64,000 nt of DNA, from the NCBI GenBank assembly GCA_902801885.1, contig CADCJX010000003.1, positions 7,026 to 71,025 of the forward strand. Direction: 5' to 3'. The notes under the pieces were generated by a model, which was given only the letters and a program-made list of their open reading frames with translations, searched no databases and was not told the origin of the DNA. Origin of the DNA: an uncultured Bacteroidia bacterium (GTDB taxonomy: Bacteria > Bacteroidota > Bacteroidia > Bacteroidales > UBA932). The position numbers were made by a program, and so were the translations under genes. Position 1 is the first letter of the stretch. Each line of letters starts with the position of its first letter. Shown here one piece after another: positions 57,652 through 64,000 of this stretch.

Positions 57652-59178
57652 ATGAAGGAATTATCCAGAAGAGACTTCATCAAGACCGGAATTACGGCAG
57701 CGGCCGGAGCGGCTGCTTTTACAATCGTACCTAGCCACGTCCTCGGCAGGACCCTCGGGCATGTAGCTCCGAGTGACAAGCTCAACATCGCCGGAGTCGG
57801 CATCGGAGGAGTAGGCCGCAGGAATCTTAAGAATATGGCTACTGAAAACATTGTCGCCCTATGCGACGTGGACTGGACGTACGCCATGAAGACCTTCAAT
57901 GACTATCCTTCTGCCAAGCGTTTCAAGGACTGGAGAGTCATGTTCGACCAGATGGGCAAGGACATCGATGCGGTGCTCGTTGCCACTCCGGACCACACAC
58001 ATGCCGTCGTGGCTGCTCATGCCATGACCCTTGGCAAGCATGTCTATGTCCAGAAGCCTCTGACACATTCTGTCTATGAGGCCAGGCTCCTTACCAAACT
58101 TGCCAAGAAATACAGGGTTGCGACCCAGATGGGCAACCAGGGCAATTCTTTCGATGACTGCCGTCAGCTCTCCGAATGGATCTGGTCCGGAGTCATAGGC
58201 GATGTCTATGAAGTCCATTGCTGGACTGACCGTCCGATATGGCCTCAGGGACTCATGCAGCCTGCCGGGGGAGTCAAGGTTCCGAAAACACTTGACTGGG
58301 ACCTGTTCATAGGCCCTGCGGAGATGCGGCCTTATGATCCAGCCTACACCCCCTGGAACTGGCGTGGTTTCTATGATTTCGGTACCGGAGCCCTCGGCGA
58401 CATGGCCTGCCACATCATGGACCCTGTCGTGATGGCTCTCGGAATCAAGTATCCTACAAGCGTCATGGCCAGTTCGACCTTGAGCAACCTCTATTCACCG
58501 CCCCATGCCGAGAAGATTACCTACACCTTCCCTGCAAGGGCTCCGAAAGGCAATGTCCGCATGCCGGAGGTGAAGGTACACTGGTACGACGGCGGCCTTC
58601 TTCCCGACCGCCCCGAAGAGCTTCCTGACGGAGTCATGATGGGTGATGAGAACGGAGGGCTTATCTTCGTCGGTACCAAGGGTAAGATCATGGCCGGATG
58701 CTACGGTCTCAAGCCCACCCTGCTTCCTGCTTCTTCCATGGAGTATTTCAAGGAACCTGCTCCCGTCATCAGAAGGGTTCCGGGAGGCAACGGCGACATC
58801 TGGAGCACCGATGCACATGAGCAGGATTGGATCCGCGCCTGCAAGGAGAATCCTGAAAACCGCGTGGAGACCTCTTCCAACTTCCAGATTTCCGGTCCTT
58901 TCACTGAGATGGTGGACATGGGTGTCCTCGCCGTCCGTCTTTCAGGTCCCACCGGACTCCATCGCGAGCTCAAGTGGGATGGCGAGAACATGCGCTTCAC
59001 CAATATTTCCGACTCGGACAAGATCAAGATCGTCAATTACGACGACTTCAAGGTCATCGACGGAGATCCCCGCTTCGACCGTCGCTACGCCGAGTTCAAT
59101 GCCAAGATGATGGCCGAGGAATGGATCAGGCACACCTATCGCAACGGTTATTCCTTACCAGACATGCCCAATGACTAG
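57652..59178 (+). CDS. Exported Gfo/Idh/MocA-family oxidoreductase
   Basis: 508 residues. A Tat-type signal MKELSRRDFIKTGITAAAGA is followed by a Rossmann domain (about 40-170, NIAGVGIGGVGRRNLKNM, then DVDWTYAM and VATPDHTHAVVA with EKP-like VQKPLT) and a C-terminal beta-sheet domain. NAD-dependent sugar or inositol dehydrogenases share this fold; exported members of Bacteroidota act on glycan-derived sugars and can use tightly bound NAD. A -7 TATATTTG lies at 57594-57601. It overlaps the isomerase gene by 8 bases, so the two are one operon. Confidence 0.92.
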   Translation: MKELSRRDFIKTGITAAAGAAAFTIVPSHVLGRTLGHVAPSDKLNIAGVGIGGVGRRNLKNMATENIVALCDVDWTYAMKTFNDYPSAKRFKDWRVMFDQMGKDIDAVLVATPDHTHAVVAAHAMTLGKHVYVQKPLTHSVYEARLLTKLAKKYRVATQMGNQGNSFDDCRQLSEWIWSGVIGDVYEVHCWTDRPIWPQGLMQPAGGVKVPKTLDWDLFIGPAEMRPYDPAYTPWNWRGFYDFGTGALGDMACHIMDPVVMALGIKYPTSVMASSTLSNLYSPPHAEKITYTFPARAPKGNVRMPEVKVHWYDGGLLPDRPEELPDGVMMGDENGGLIFVGTKGKIMAGCYGLKPTLLPASSMEYFKEPAPVIRRVPGGNGDIWSTDAHEQDWIRACKENPENRVETSSNFQISGPFTEMVDMGVLAVRLSGPTGLHRELKWDGENMRFTNISDSDKIKIVNYDDFKVIDGDPRFDRRYAEFNAKMMAEEWIRHTYRNGYSLPDMPND

Positions 59179-60013
59179 GAAATCAATACTTTTCGCAGCG
59201 GCCGCCGTAATCCTGGCGGCCGTTGCCGCTTGCTCTCCGAAAAAGAGCATTGCCGAGCGCAATGACTGGAAACTTGCCATCCAGTCCTACACCTTCCACA
59301 AGTTCTCCTTCGAGGAGGCCCTGGACAAGACTGCCGAGCTTGGCCTGGGTTACATTGAGGCCTATCCCGGCCACCGTCTCGGAGGCAAGTGGGGTGACCA
59401 GGCCTTCGGTTATTCGATGGACGAGGACACGCGGAAGGAGATTCTCGACCTGGCTGCCTCGAAGGGCGTGAAGATAGTCGGCTCCGGGGTGTTCGTTCCT
59501 TCGGACCCTTCCGAGTGGGAGAAGGAGTTCGAGTTCGCCAAGGCGATGGGACTGGAATATATTTCCGCGGAACCTCCGATGGCGGACTGGGACCTTGTCG
59601 AGAAATTATCGGATGAATATGGGATAGCAGTTTCTGTCCATAACCACCCGAAGCCCTCTACCTACTGGACTCCTGACAGCCTGCTTGCTGCAGTGTCAGG
59701 AAGGTCTGCGCGTCTTGGATCCTGCGCCGATGTAGGCCATTGGAAGAGGTGCGGTCTGGATCACCTGGACTGTCTGAGGAAACTTGACGGAAGAATCATC
59801 TCCCTGCATTTCAAGGATATAGCTTCTGAAAATGCGGAGGGAGGACCTCATGATGTAATCTGGGGGACAGGTGTGCTGGATGTTCCTGCCATGCTCGGAA
59901 TCCTCGAGGAACAGGGCTTCAAGGGCTATTTCGCCATCGAGTATGAGTACAACTGGGACAATTCAGTTCCCGACATCCGGAAGTGCATCGACTATTTCCG
60001 CAACATCCCTTGA
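59171..60013 (+). CDS. Sugar phosphate isomerase/epimerase-like lipoprotein
   Basis: 280 residues. Lipoprotein signal MTRKSILFAAAAVILAAVAAC. TIM-barrel of the xylose isomerase-like family: QSYTFHKFSFEEALDKTAELG, then EAYPGH, VSVHNHPKP, CADVGHWKR and SLHFKDIA, giving the expected metal-binding Glu/His/Asp set. Such genes pair with Gfo/Idh/MocA oxidoreductases, as here, for steps on keto-sugars. Start overlaps the previous gene by 8 bases. Confidence 0.9.
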   Translation: MTRKSILFAAAAVILAAVAACSPKKSIAERNDWKLAIQSYTFHKFSFEEALDKTAELGLGYIEAYPGHRLGGKWGDQAFGYSMDEDTRKEILDLAASKGVKIVGSGVFVPSDPSEWEKEFEFAKAMGLEYISAEPPMADWDLVEKLSDEYGIAVSVHNHPKPSTYWTPDSLLAAVSGRSARLGSCADVGHWKRCGLDHLDCLRKLDGRIISLHFKDIASENAEGGPHDVIWGTGVLDVPAMLGILEEQGFKGYFAIEYEYNWDNSVPDIRKCIDYFRNIP

Positions 60014-60033
60014 GAGGGAACCATATTGTAATA

Positions 60034-60080
60034 AAAAAAGAAAGCGGACAAACCGTCGTTTCCGATGATTTGTCCGCTTT
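60034..60080 (-). terminator. Terminator after tRNA-Asn
   Basis: The 12 bp stem AAAGCGGACAAA/TTTGTCCGCTTT (60041-60052 and 60069-60080) is followed on the minus strand by CTTTTTTT. It begins at the last base of the tRNA CCA. It may also end the plus-strand isomerase transcript. Confidence 0.85.
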
Positions 60081-60156
60081 GGCTCCTCAAGCAGGACTTG
60101 AACCTGCGACCCCCTGATTAACAGTCAGGTGCTCTAACCAACTGAGCTATTGAGGA
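60080..60156 (-). tRNA. tRNA-Asn (anticodon GTT)
   Basis: Read on the minus strand: acceptor TCCTCAA/TTGAGGA, discriminator G, CCA encoded. Anticodon stem CCTGA/TCAGG holds CTGTTAA with anticodon GTT. T-arm GCAGG-TTCAAGT-CCTGC. Confidence 0.97.
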
Positions 60157-60196
60157 ATTTTAATCTGCTCTTGGGAGCATTTCCCTTTCGGGATTG

Positions 60197-60227
60197 CAAA
60201 GGTACAACAAAAACCTGTTTCTCCAAA
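60197..60227 (-). promoter_or_regulatory. Promoter of tRNA-Asn
   Basis: On the minus strand TTTG (60224-60227), 19 bases, TACCTTTG (60197-60204), 40 bases before the tRNA 5' end: full consensus. Confidence 0.85.
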
Positions 60228-60249
60228 TTTTTTTGTACTTTTTTTTGTG

Positions 60250-60257
60250 TACCTTTG
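60250..60257 (+). promoter_or_regulatory. -7 element of the HU-CCDC81 gene
   Basis: TACCTTTG at 60250-60257, 21 bases before the ATG. No good -33 at the usual distance; upstream is T-rich. Confidence 0.5.
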
Positions 60258-60278
60258 TGACAACTTTCGGCGAAGGAG

Positions 60279-61004
60279 ATGGATATTGACCTTTTCTCGG
60301 ACATAGTCAAGAATTTGATAACCCAGAATGATGAAGTTGCGCTTCCAGGCCTCGGGACCTTCGTCTCAGAGTTGATGCCTTCAACTTTCTCCGATAAGGG
60401 TTACACGATCAATCCACCTTACAGGCGGCTCTCTTTCCGACAGCGCTGGAACGAAGATGACACCCTCCTCATAGATTTCTATTCACAGGCCAACGGAACT
60501 GACATGGAGGCTTCCAGGAAGATTCTGGAAGGCTTCATCGATGGCCTCCGGGAAACCCTCCAGACCAAGAAAGCAGTTCAGCTTCCTGGCCTTGGAAGGT
60601 TGAGGGCTACGAAAGAGAATACTTTCTTTTTCATTGCCGATGAGGATCTGGACATTTATCCTTACGGGTTCGGACTTGAACCTGTCTCCTTGAAGACTCA
60701 TGAAGAGACTCCCGAGGAAGTCTCTACGGCGGTCCAGGAACTCCATCAGATAGTCTCAGAACCCGTCCCTGCTGAACCGGCTGTACCTGCAGAACCAGCT
60801 GCTCTGCCTGCATCGGCAGAACCGTCAATCACAGAGATCCGAAGAAGGCGGCTTGGCTGGCCTGGTATATTCCTGATCGTCATCGGGACCGTCCTGCTTG
60901 CATTGATAGTTTTCACGGTAGTTGCCCGTCTTAATCCTGGAGTATTCGATTCCATCCTCTACTCGCCTGAAGAACTTCAAATAATAAATTATCCGTTGAA
61001 ATGA
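60279..61004 (+). CDS. HU-CCDC81 domain membrane protein
   Basis: 241 residues. Two HU-like domains in the N-terminal half, of the bacterial CCDC81 kind: EVALPGLGTFVSEL (about 20-33) and AVQLPGLGRLRA (about 97-108) mark the two units. A Pro/Ala/Glu-rich linker (about 150-185, repeats of PAEPA) and one membrane helix (about 194-216) follow. Related proteins usually end in a SPOR domain for septal peptidoglycan; here the tail after the helix is only about 25 residues and SPOR is missing. It overlaps the transporter gene by 4 bases. Confidence 0.82.
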   Translation: MDIDLFSDIVKNLITQNDEVALPGLGTFVSELMPSTFSDKGYTINPPYRRLSFRQRWNEDDTLLIDFYSQANGTDMEASRKILEGFIDGLRETLQTKKAVQLPGLGRLRATKENTFFFIADEDLDIYPYGFGLEPVSLKTHEETPEEVSTAVQELHQIVSEPVPAEPAVPAEPAALPASAEPSITEIRRRRLGWPGIFLIVIGTVLLALIVFTVVARLNPGVFDSILYSPEELQIINYPLK

Positions 61005-62686
61005 GAGATTTGATCATGGGCCCAGGCATCGCCCATTCCATTCTTGTTTTTGCTGTAGTCATCGCAACCGGCCTCTGGCTCGGACGCTTCAAGATAAAAG
61101 GAGTCTCCATAGGATCGACATGGATCCTGTTCGTAGCAATCATATTGAGCCATTTCGGAGTCAGGGTCGACACGACTGTCATGAATTTCATGAAAGACTT
61201 CGGTCTGATCCTGTTCGTCTTCTCCATCGGTCTCCAGGTAGGCCCGGGCTTTTTCCATTCTTTCAAGAAAGGAGGCTTCATGATGAATCTCCTTGCTGTC
61301 TGCATGGTCCTGCTTGCTGTGGGAGTCACTGTGGCCATACATTTCATCACCGGTGAGGACCTTCGCACCATGACTGGCGTCATGTCGGGAGCAGTCACCA
61401 ACACTCCGGGACTCGGTGCCGCCCAGCAGACGATGGGAGACATCATGCGTTCCGAAGGCGTCCTTGCCTCGGAAGTTACGAGTGCCACCTCCGGACTTGC
61501 ATCAGCTTATGCTGTCGCTTATCCTCTGGGTGTTCTTCTTGTAATTGCCTTGATAATCGTCTTCAAGTCGTTGTTCAAAGTAGATCTGGGGAACGAAAAG
61601 GCAGAACTTGACAAGGAAGAAGATACCGGCAGCCAGGCTCGCAGGATGCATTGCGAAGTCGAGAATCCTGCGATATTCGGAGAAAAGCTTTCAGTTGTCA
61701 TCAAGGACGTAGGAGAGGATCTGGTGGTCTCCAGGATGCTCCGCGGAGACGAGATTTCGGTTCCCGGTCCGGATACCGTCCTACACCAGGGAGACAAACT
61801 GCTGATCGTAACATCCCAGGAAGATGTAGACCACATCCGGATACTGTTCGGAAAAGAAGTCCCCATGCACATCGCTGACTGGCAGAAGATGGACACCAAG
61901 ACCGTCTCCAGGAGGGTGATCGTCACCAAGCCTTCGCTCACCGGCGTCAAACTGAAGGATCTCAACATCAGGGCACATTACGGAGTGAATGTCACCAGGA
62001 TCACGAGGACCGGCATCGACCTGGTCGCAAGGCCCAACCTTTTTATCCAGATGGGTGACAACCTCCAGATTGTCGGCCCTGAGTCAGGAGTCAATGCGGT
62101 TTCCGATCTTGTAGGAAACACCATGACCGGTCTGGACAAGCCCAATCTTATTCCTATATTCTTCGGAATAGCCCTTGGTGTGATCTTCGGATCGCTGCCC
62201 CTTAAGTTCCCCGGCATTCCGCAGCCGATCAAGCTCGGGCTTGCAGGAGGTCCGCTCATCATTGCAATCCTCCTGGGCTATTTCGGACCAAAGTGGAAGA
62301 TTACCATCTACACTACCAAGAGTGCCAACATGATGCTCCGGGAGATAGGAATAGCCTTCTTCATGGCGGCAGTCGGTCTCGGCGCAGGTCAGAACTTCGT
62401 GAGTTCAATCCTAGGCGGAGGCTACTGGTGGATCCTTTACGGAGCGCTCATTACCTTCATCCCGGTCCTTACGATCGGCCTGATCGCAAGATATGCCTGC
62501 AAGCTCAACTTCTACCAGATCTGCGGTCTCATTTCTGGCGGAACTACCGATCCTGCGGTGCTGGCCTTTACCCAGGGCGCTTACGGAACTGATTATCCTT
62601 CTGTCAACTACGCCACCGTCTATCCTCTGTCGATGTTCATGAGGGTCCTTGTTGCCCAGTTGCTGGTACTATTGGCCATGGCCTGA
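61001..62686 (+). CDS. YidE/AspT-type antiporter family protein
   Basis: 561 residues. Two blocks of about five membrane helices (YidE/YbjL duplication; about 5-185 and 385-560) flank two TrkA-C-like regulatory domains (about 215-290 and 300-375, with DNLQIVGPESG). The motif GAVTNTPGLGAAQQ in the first half and GGTTDPAVLAFTQG in the second are the paired re-entrant signatures of the aspartate:alanine exchanger family. The substrate is unknown in this branch. It starts inside the HU-CCDC81 stop (ATGA). Confidence 0.9.
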   Translation: MRDLIMGPGIAHSILVFAVVIATGLWLGRFKIKGVSIGSTWILFVAIILSHFGVRVDTTVMNFMKDFGLILFVFSIGLQVGPGFFHSFKKGGFMMNLLAVCMVLLAVGVTVAIHFITGEDLRTMTGVMSGAVTNTPGLGAAQQTMGDIMRSEGVLASEVTSATSGLASAYAVAYPLGVLLVIALIIVFKSLFKVDLGNEKAELDKEEDTGSQARRMHCEVENPAIFGEKLSVVIKDVGEDLVVSRMLRGDEISVPGPDTVLHQGDKLLIVTSQEDVDHIRILFGKEVPMHIADWQKMDTKTVSRRVIVTKPSLTGVKLKDLNIRAHYGVNVTRITRTGIDLVARPNLFIQMGDNLQIVGPESGVNAVSDLVGNTMTGLDKPNLIPIFFGIALGVIFGSLPLKFPGIPQPIKLGLAGGPLIIAILLGYFGPKWKITIYTTKSANMMLREIGIAFFMAAVGLGAGQNFVSSILGGGYWWILYGALITFIPVLTIGLIARYACKLNFYQICGLISGGTTDPAVLAFTQGAYGTDYPSVNYATVYPLSMFMRVLVAQLLVLLAMA

Positions 62687-62699
62687 TCTCCTGAAGCTT

Positions 62700-63290
62700 A
62701 TGTTTGAACTGATCTACCCCTACGACCCTGCTCCGGTCCTCCCGCTTCCGACTGCCGACAATCCTGGCAGCCATGCCCGTCCGGGCTGTGAAATGGTGCC
62801 TGTCGTCGAAGAAAACGGGCTGGTGATCGGCCAGGCTGCGAGAATAGATGTCCATGGGGGAACGATGCTCCTGCATCCGGTCATCCATCTTCACATCATA
62901 AACCGTAACGGGGAACTATTCATCCAGAGGCGTTCTTTCCGCAAACGTTCCTTCCCCGGGATGTGGGACACTGCTGTCGGAGGACATATCGACTACGGAG
63001 AGCTGTTGGAGACGGCTCTGTTCAGGGAAGCTTCAGAGGAACTTGGTTTCCGCGGCTTCAACCCCGTCTACCTGAAGACCTATCTTTGGGAATCTCCCAG
63101 GGAAAGGGAACTAATCAATGTCTTTGCTGCGGTGGGTAATTTCCACCTGGATCCTCACAATGAAGAAGTCCTTGAGGGCCGCTATTGGAGCATGGAGGAG
63201 ATAGAAGCGTCCATCGGCAAGGGCCTGTTCACCCCTAATTTCGAACAGGAATTTGCCTCCATAAAGGACACTTTGCTCGCCCTCCTATGA
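62700..63290 (+). CDS. NUDIX hydrolase
   Basis: 196 residues from ATG 62700 (MFELIYPYDPAPVLPLP); an in-frame start at 62649 would overlap the transporter gene by 38 bases and does not fit the family. The NUDIX box is complete: G-x5-E-x7-REASEELGF, within GGHIDYGE and the following residues (about 116-138). Hydrolyses a nucleoside diphosphate linked to another group; the VIHLHIINRNGELFIQRRS front is of the isopentenyl-isomerase-like/YfcD type, so the substrate is open. It overlaps the next gene by 4 bases (ATGA). Confidence 0.9.
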   Translation: MFELIYPYDPAPVLPLPTADNPGSHARPGCEMVPVVEENGLVIGQAARIDVHGGTMLLHPVIHLHIINRNGELFIQRRSFRKRSFPGMWDTAVGGHIDYGELLETALFREASEELGFRGFNPVYLKTYLWESPRERELINVFAAVGNFHLDPHNEEVLEGRYWSMEEIEASIGKGLFTPNFEQEFASIKDTLLALL

Positions 63291-64000
63291 CAGACCAGGA
63301 TCTCGAAAAATTCATCGGCGACCAGCTATCCGTCTGGCCTCTGGCTTCAGAGAACTATCGTGACCTGAAGAAGGCCAGGGTGAAACACCTCAATCTGGGC
63401 GGAGTGAAGGTGAAGGTCCAATTGAACCCTTCCCGGAAGATTTCGTCCGATGCCGCCCTCGATCCTGCATCCATCGCCGCCAGGCCTTGTTTCCTCTGCC
63501 TTGAGAACAGGCCGGCAGAGCAGTATCACATTGATTTTGAAGGCAGGAAGGGCCGGAAGTACCGTGTCACCCTCAATCCGTTCCCGATATTCCCGCATCA
63601 TCTGGTCATCTCCAGCACCAAGCACACTCCTCAGTCCATCTGGCACCGTTTCCAGGACATGCTGGACTTCACACGCTCCTGCCGGAGTTTCCTGTGCTTT
63701 TACAACGGTCCCAGGAGCGGGGCATCCGCTCCCGACCACATGCATTTCCAGGCATGCCCCATGGATCTCATGCCACTCGCTGTCCATGTAGAAGGTCTTT
63801 TGGGAAAGGATCATTCTGCAGACCTTGAGTATCTTTCAAGTGTCAAGGAAGCCAGGCTTTTCCATCTGAAGAGGTATGCCAAGGGAGTTTTCGTCTTGCA
63901 TGCGTCCACTCCGAAGTCGATGGCAAAGCTGTTTTACCGCCTGCTGGACTGTGCCCCTGTCAAGGAAGGTGATCCCGAGCCTCGGATCAACATCCTGAGC
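63287..64000 (+). CDS. DUF4922 protein (HIT/GalT-like), 5' part
   Basis: The first 238 codons of a gene that runs off the window. It matches DUF4922 of Bacteroidota: VQLNPSRKISSDAA, RPCFLCLENRPAEQ, TLNPFPIFPHHLVIS and the histidine motif SAPDHMHFQA, which resembles the HxHxQ of GalT/HIT nucleotide transferases. It may be a nucleotidyl- or phosphoryl-transferring enzyme; function not shown. The start overlaps the NUDIX stop, so the two are coupled. Confidence 0.88.
   Translation, partial: MTDQDLEKFIGDQLSVWPLASENYRDLKKARVKHLNLGGVKVKVQLNPSRKISSDAALDPASIAARPCFLCLENRPAEQYHIDFEGRKGRKYRVTLNPFPIFPHHLVISSTKHTPQSIWHRFQDMLDFTRSCRSFLCFYNGPRSGASAPDHMHFQACPMDLMPLAVHVEGLLGKDHSADLEYLSSVKEARLFHLKRYAKGVFVLHASTPKSMAKLFYRLLDCAPVKEGDPEPRINILS

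Overview
The window looks like a chromosomal piece from an uncultured, host-associated member of Bacteroidales (Bacteroidota). The support is visible in the sequence: promoters of the TTTG-N19-21-TAnnTTTG type, few Shine-Dalgarno sites, a block lepB-rpmB-rpmG-DUF4295-ftsY, and many families typical of the phylum (DUF4295, DUF4296, DUF4837, DUF5020, DUF5723, DUF6150, DUF4249 beside a TonB-dependent receptor, HU-CCDC81, DUF4922, Bacteroides-type LRR lipoproteins). I cannot name the genus.

Layout. 1-22.3 kb is mostly core: end of signal peptidase I, ribosomal proteins L28 and L33, FtsY, PheT, a lipoprotein-amidohydrolase-radical SAM-DeoC run, tRNA-Leu, a 2-hydroxyacid dehydrogenase, a DUF5723 protein, a secreted alpha-L-rhamnosidase, a purine salvage group (Apt, Tsx-like outer membrane channel, AzgA-type permease), the anaerobic ribonucleotide reductase pair NrdD/NrdG behind a structured leader, a DUF4837 lipoprotein, and a tRNA-Glu-rpsT-tRNA-Pro unit. 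22.4-28 kb is accessory: a large LRR lipoprotein, a small probable DNA-binding protein, and a divergent pair of a barrel-like protein and a membrane-anchored Ser/Thr kinase, both of which carry short interspersed repeats that are translated inside the proteins.

28-38.8 kb is a visibly more AT-rich accessory island. It holds complex inverted repeats, two copies of a ~112 bp palindromic (MITE-like) element that bracket a decayed HicA gene and an AbiEi/AbiEii toxin-antitoxin pair, and then the most unusual part, 31.2-37.4 kb: a PqqD-like/radical SAM/SPASM enzyme with an extra OGG-fold-like N-terminal region, directly followed by an unannotated 33-residue cysteine-rich ORF that could be its peptide substrate, two proteins of unknown function (one membrane-anchored), a membrane protein carrying two FtsK-gamma DNA-binding domains but no motor, and a second OGG-like protein. 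It ends with an MntA/HepT nucleotidyltransferase-HEPN toxin-antitoxin pair in which the antitoxin carries an AbiEi-like N-terminus, behind a near-perfect 40 bp palindrome.

38.8-64 kb returns to ordinary chromosome: a DUF6150 repeat protein, a rhodanese-metallo-beta-lactamase fusion, RseP, Dxr and an M23 peptidase on the minus strand; RuvX, peptide deformylase, a phosphohexomutase, an M23-LysM peptidase and a TonB receptor/DUF4249/MG2-like cluster on the plus strand; a run of secreted hydrolases with Tat-like or lipoprotein signals; a Gfo/Idh/MocA oxidoreductase with a sugar isomerase; tRNA-Asn; an HU-CCDC81 protein, a YidE-type transporter, a NUDIX protein and the start of a DUF4922 protein.

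All calls come from reading the sequence; no database search was run.
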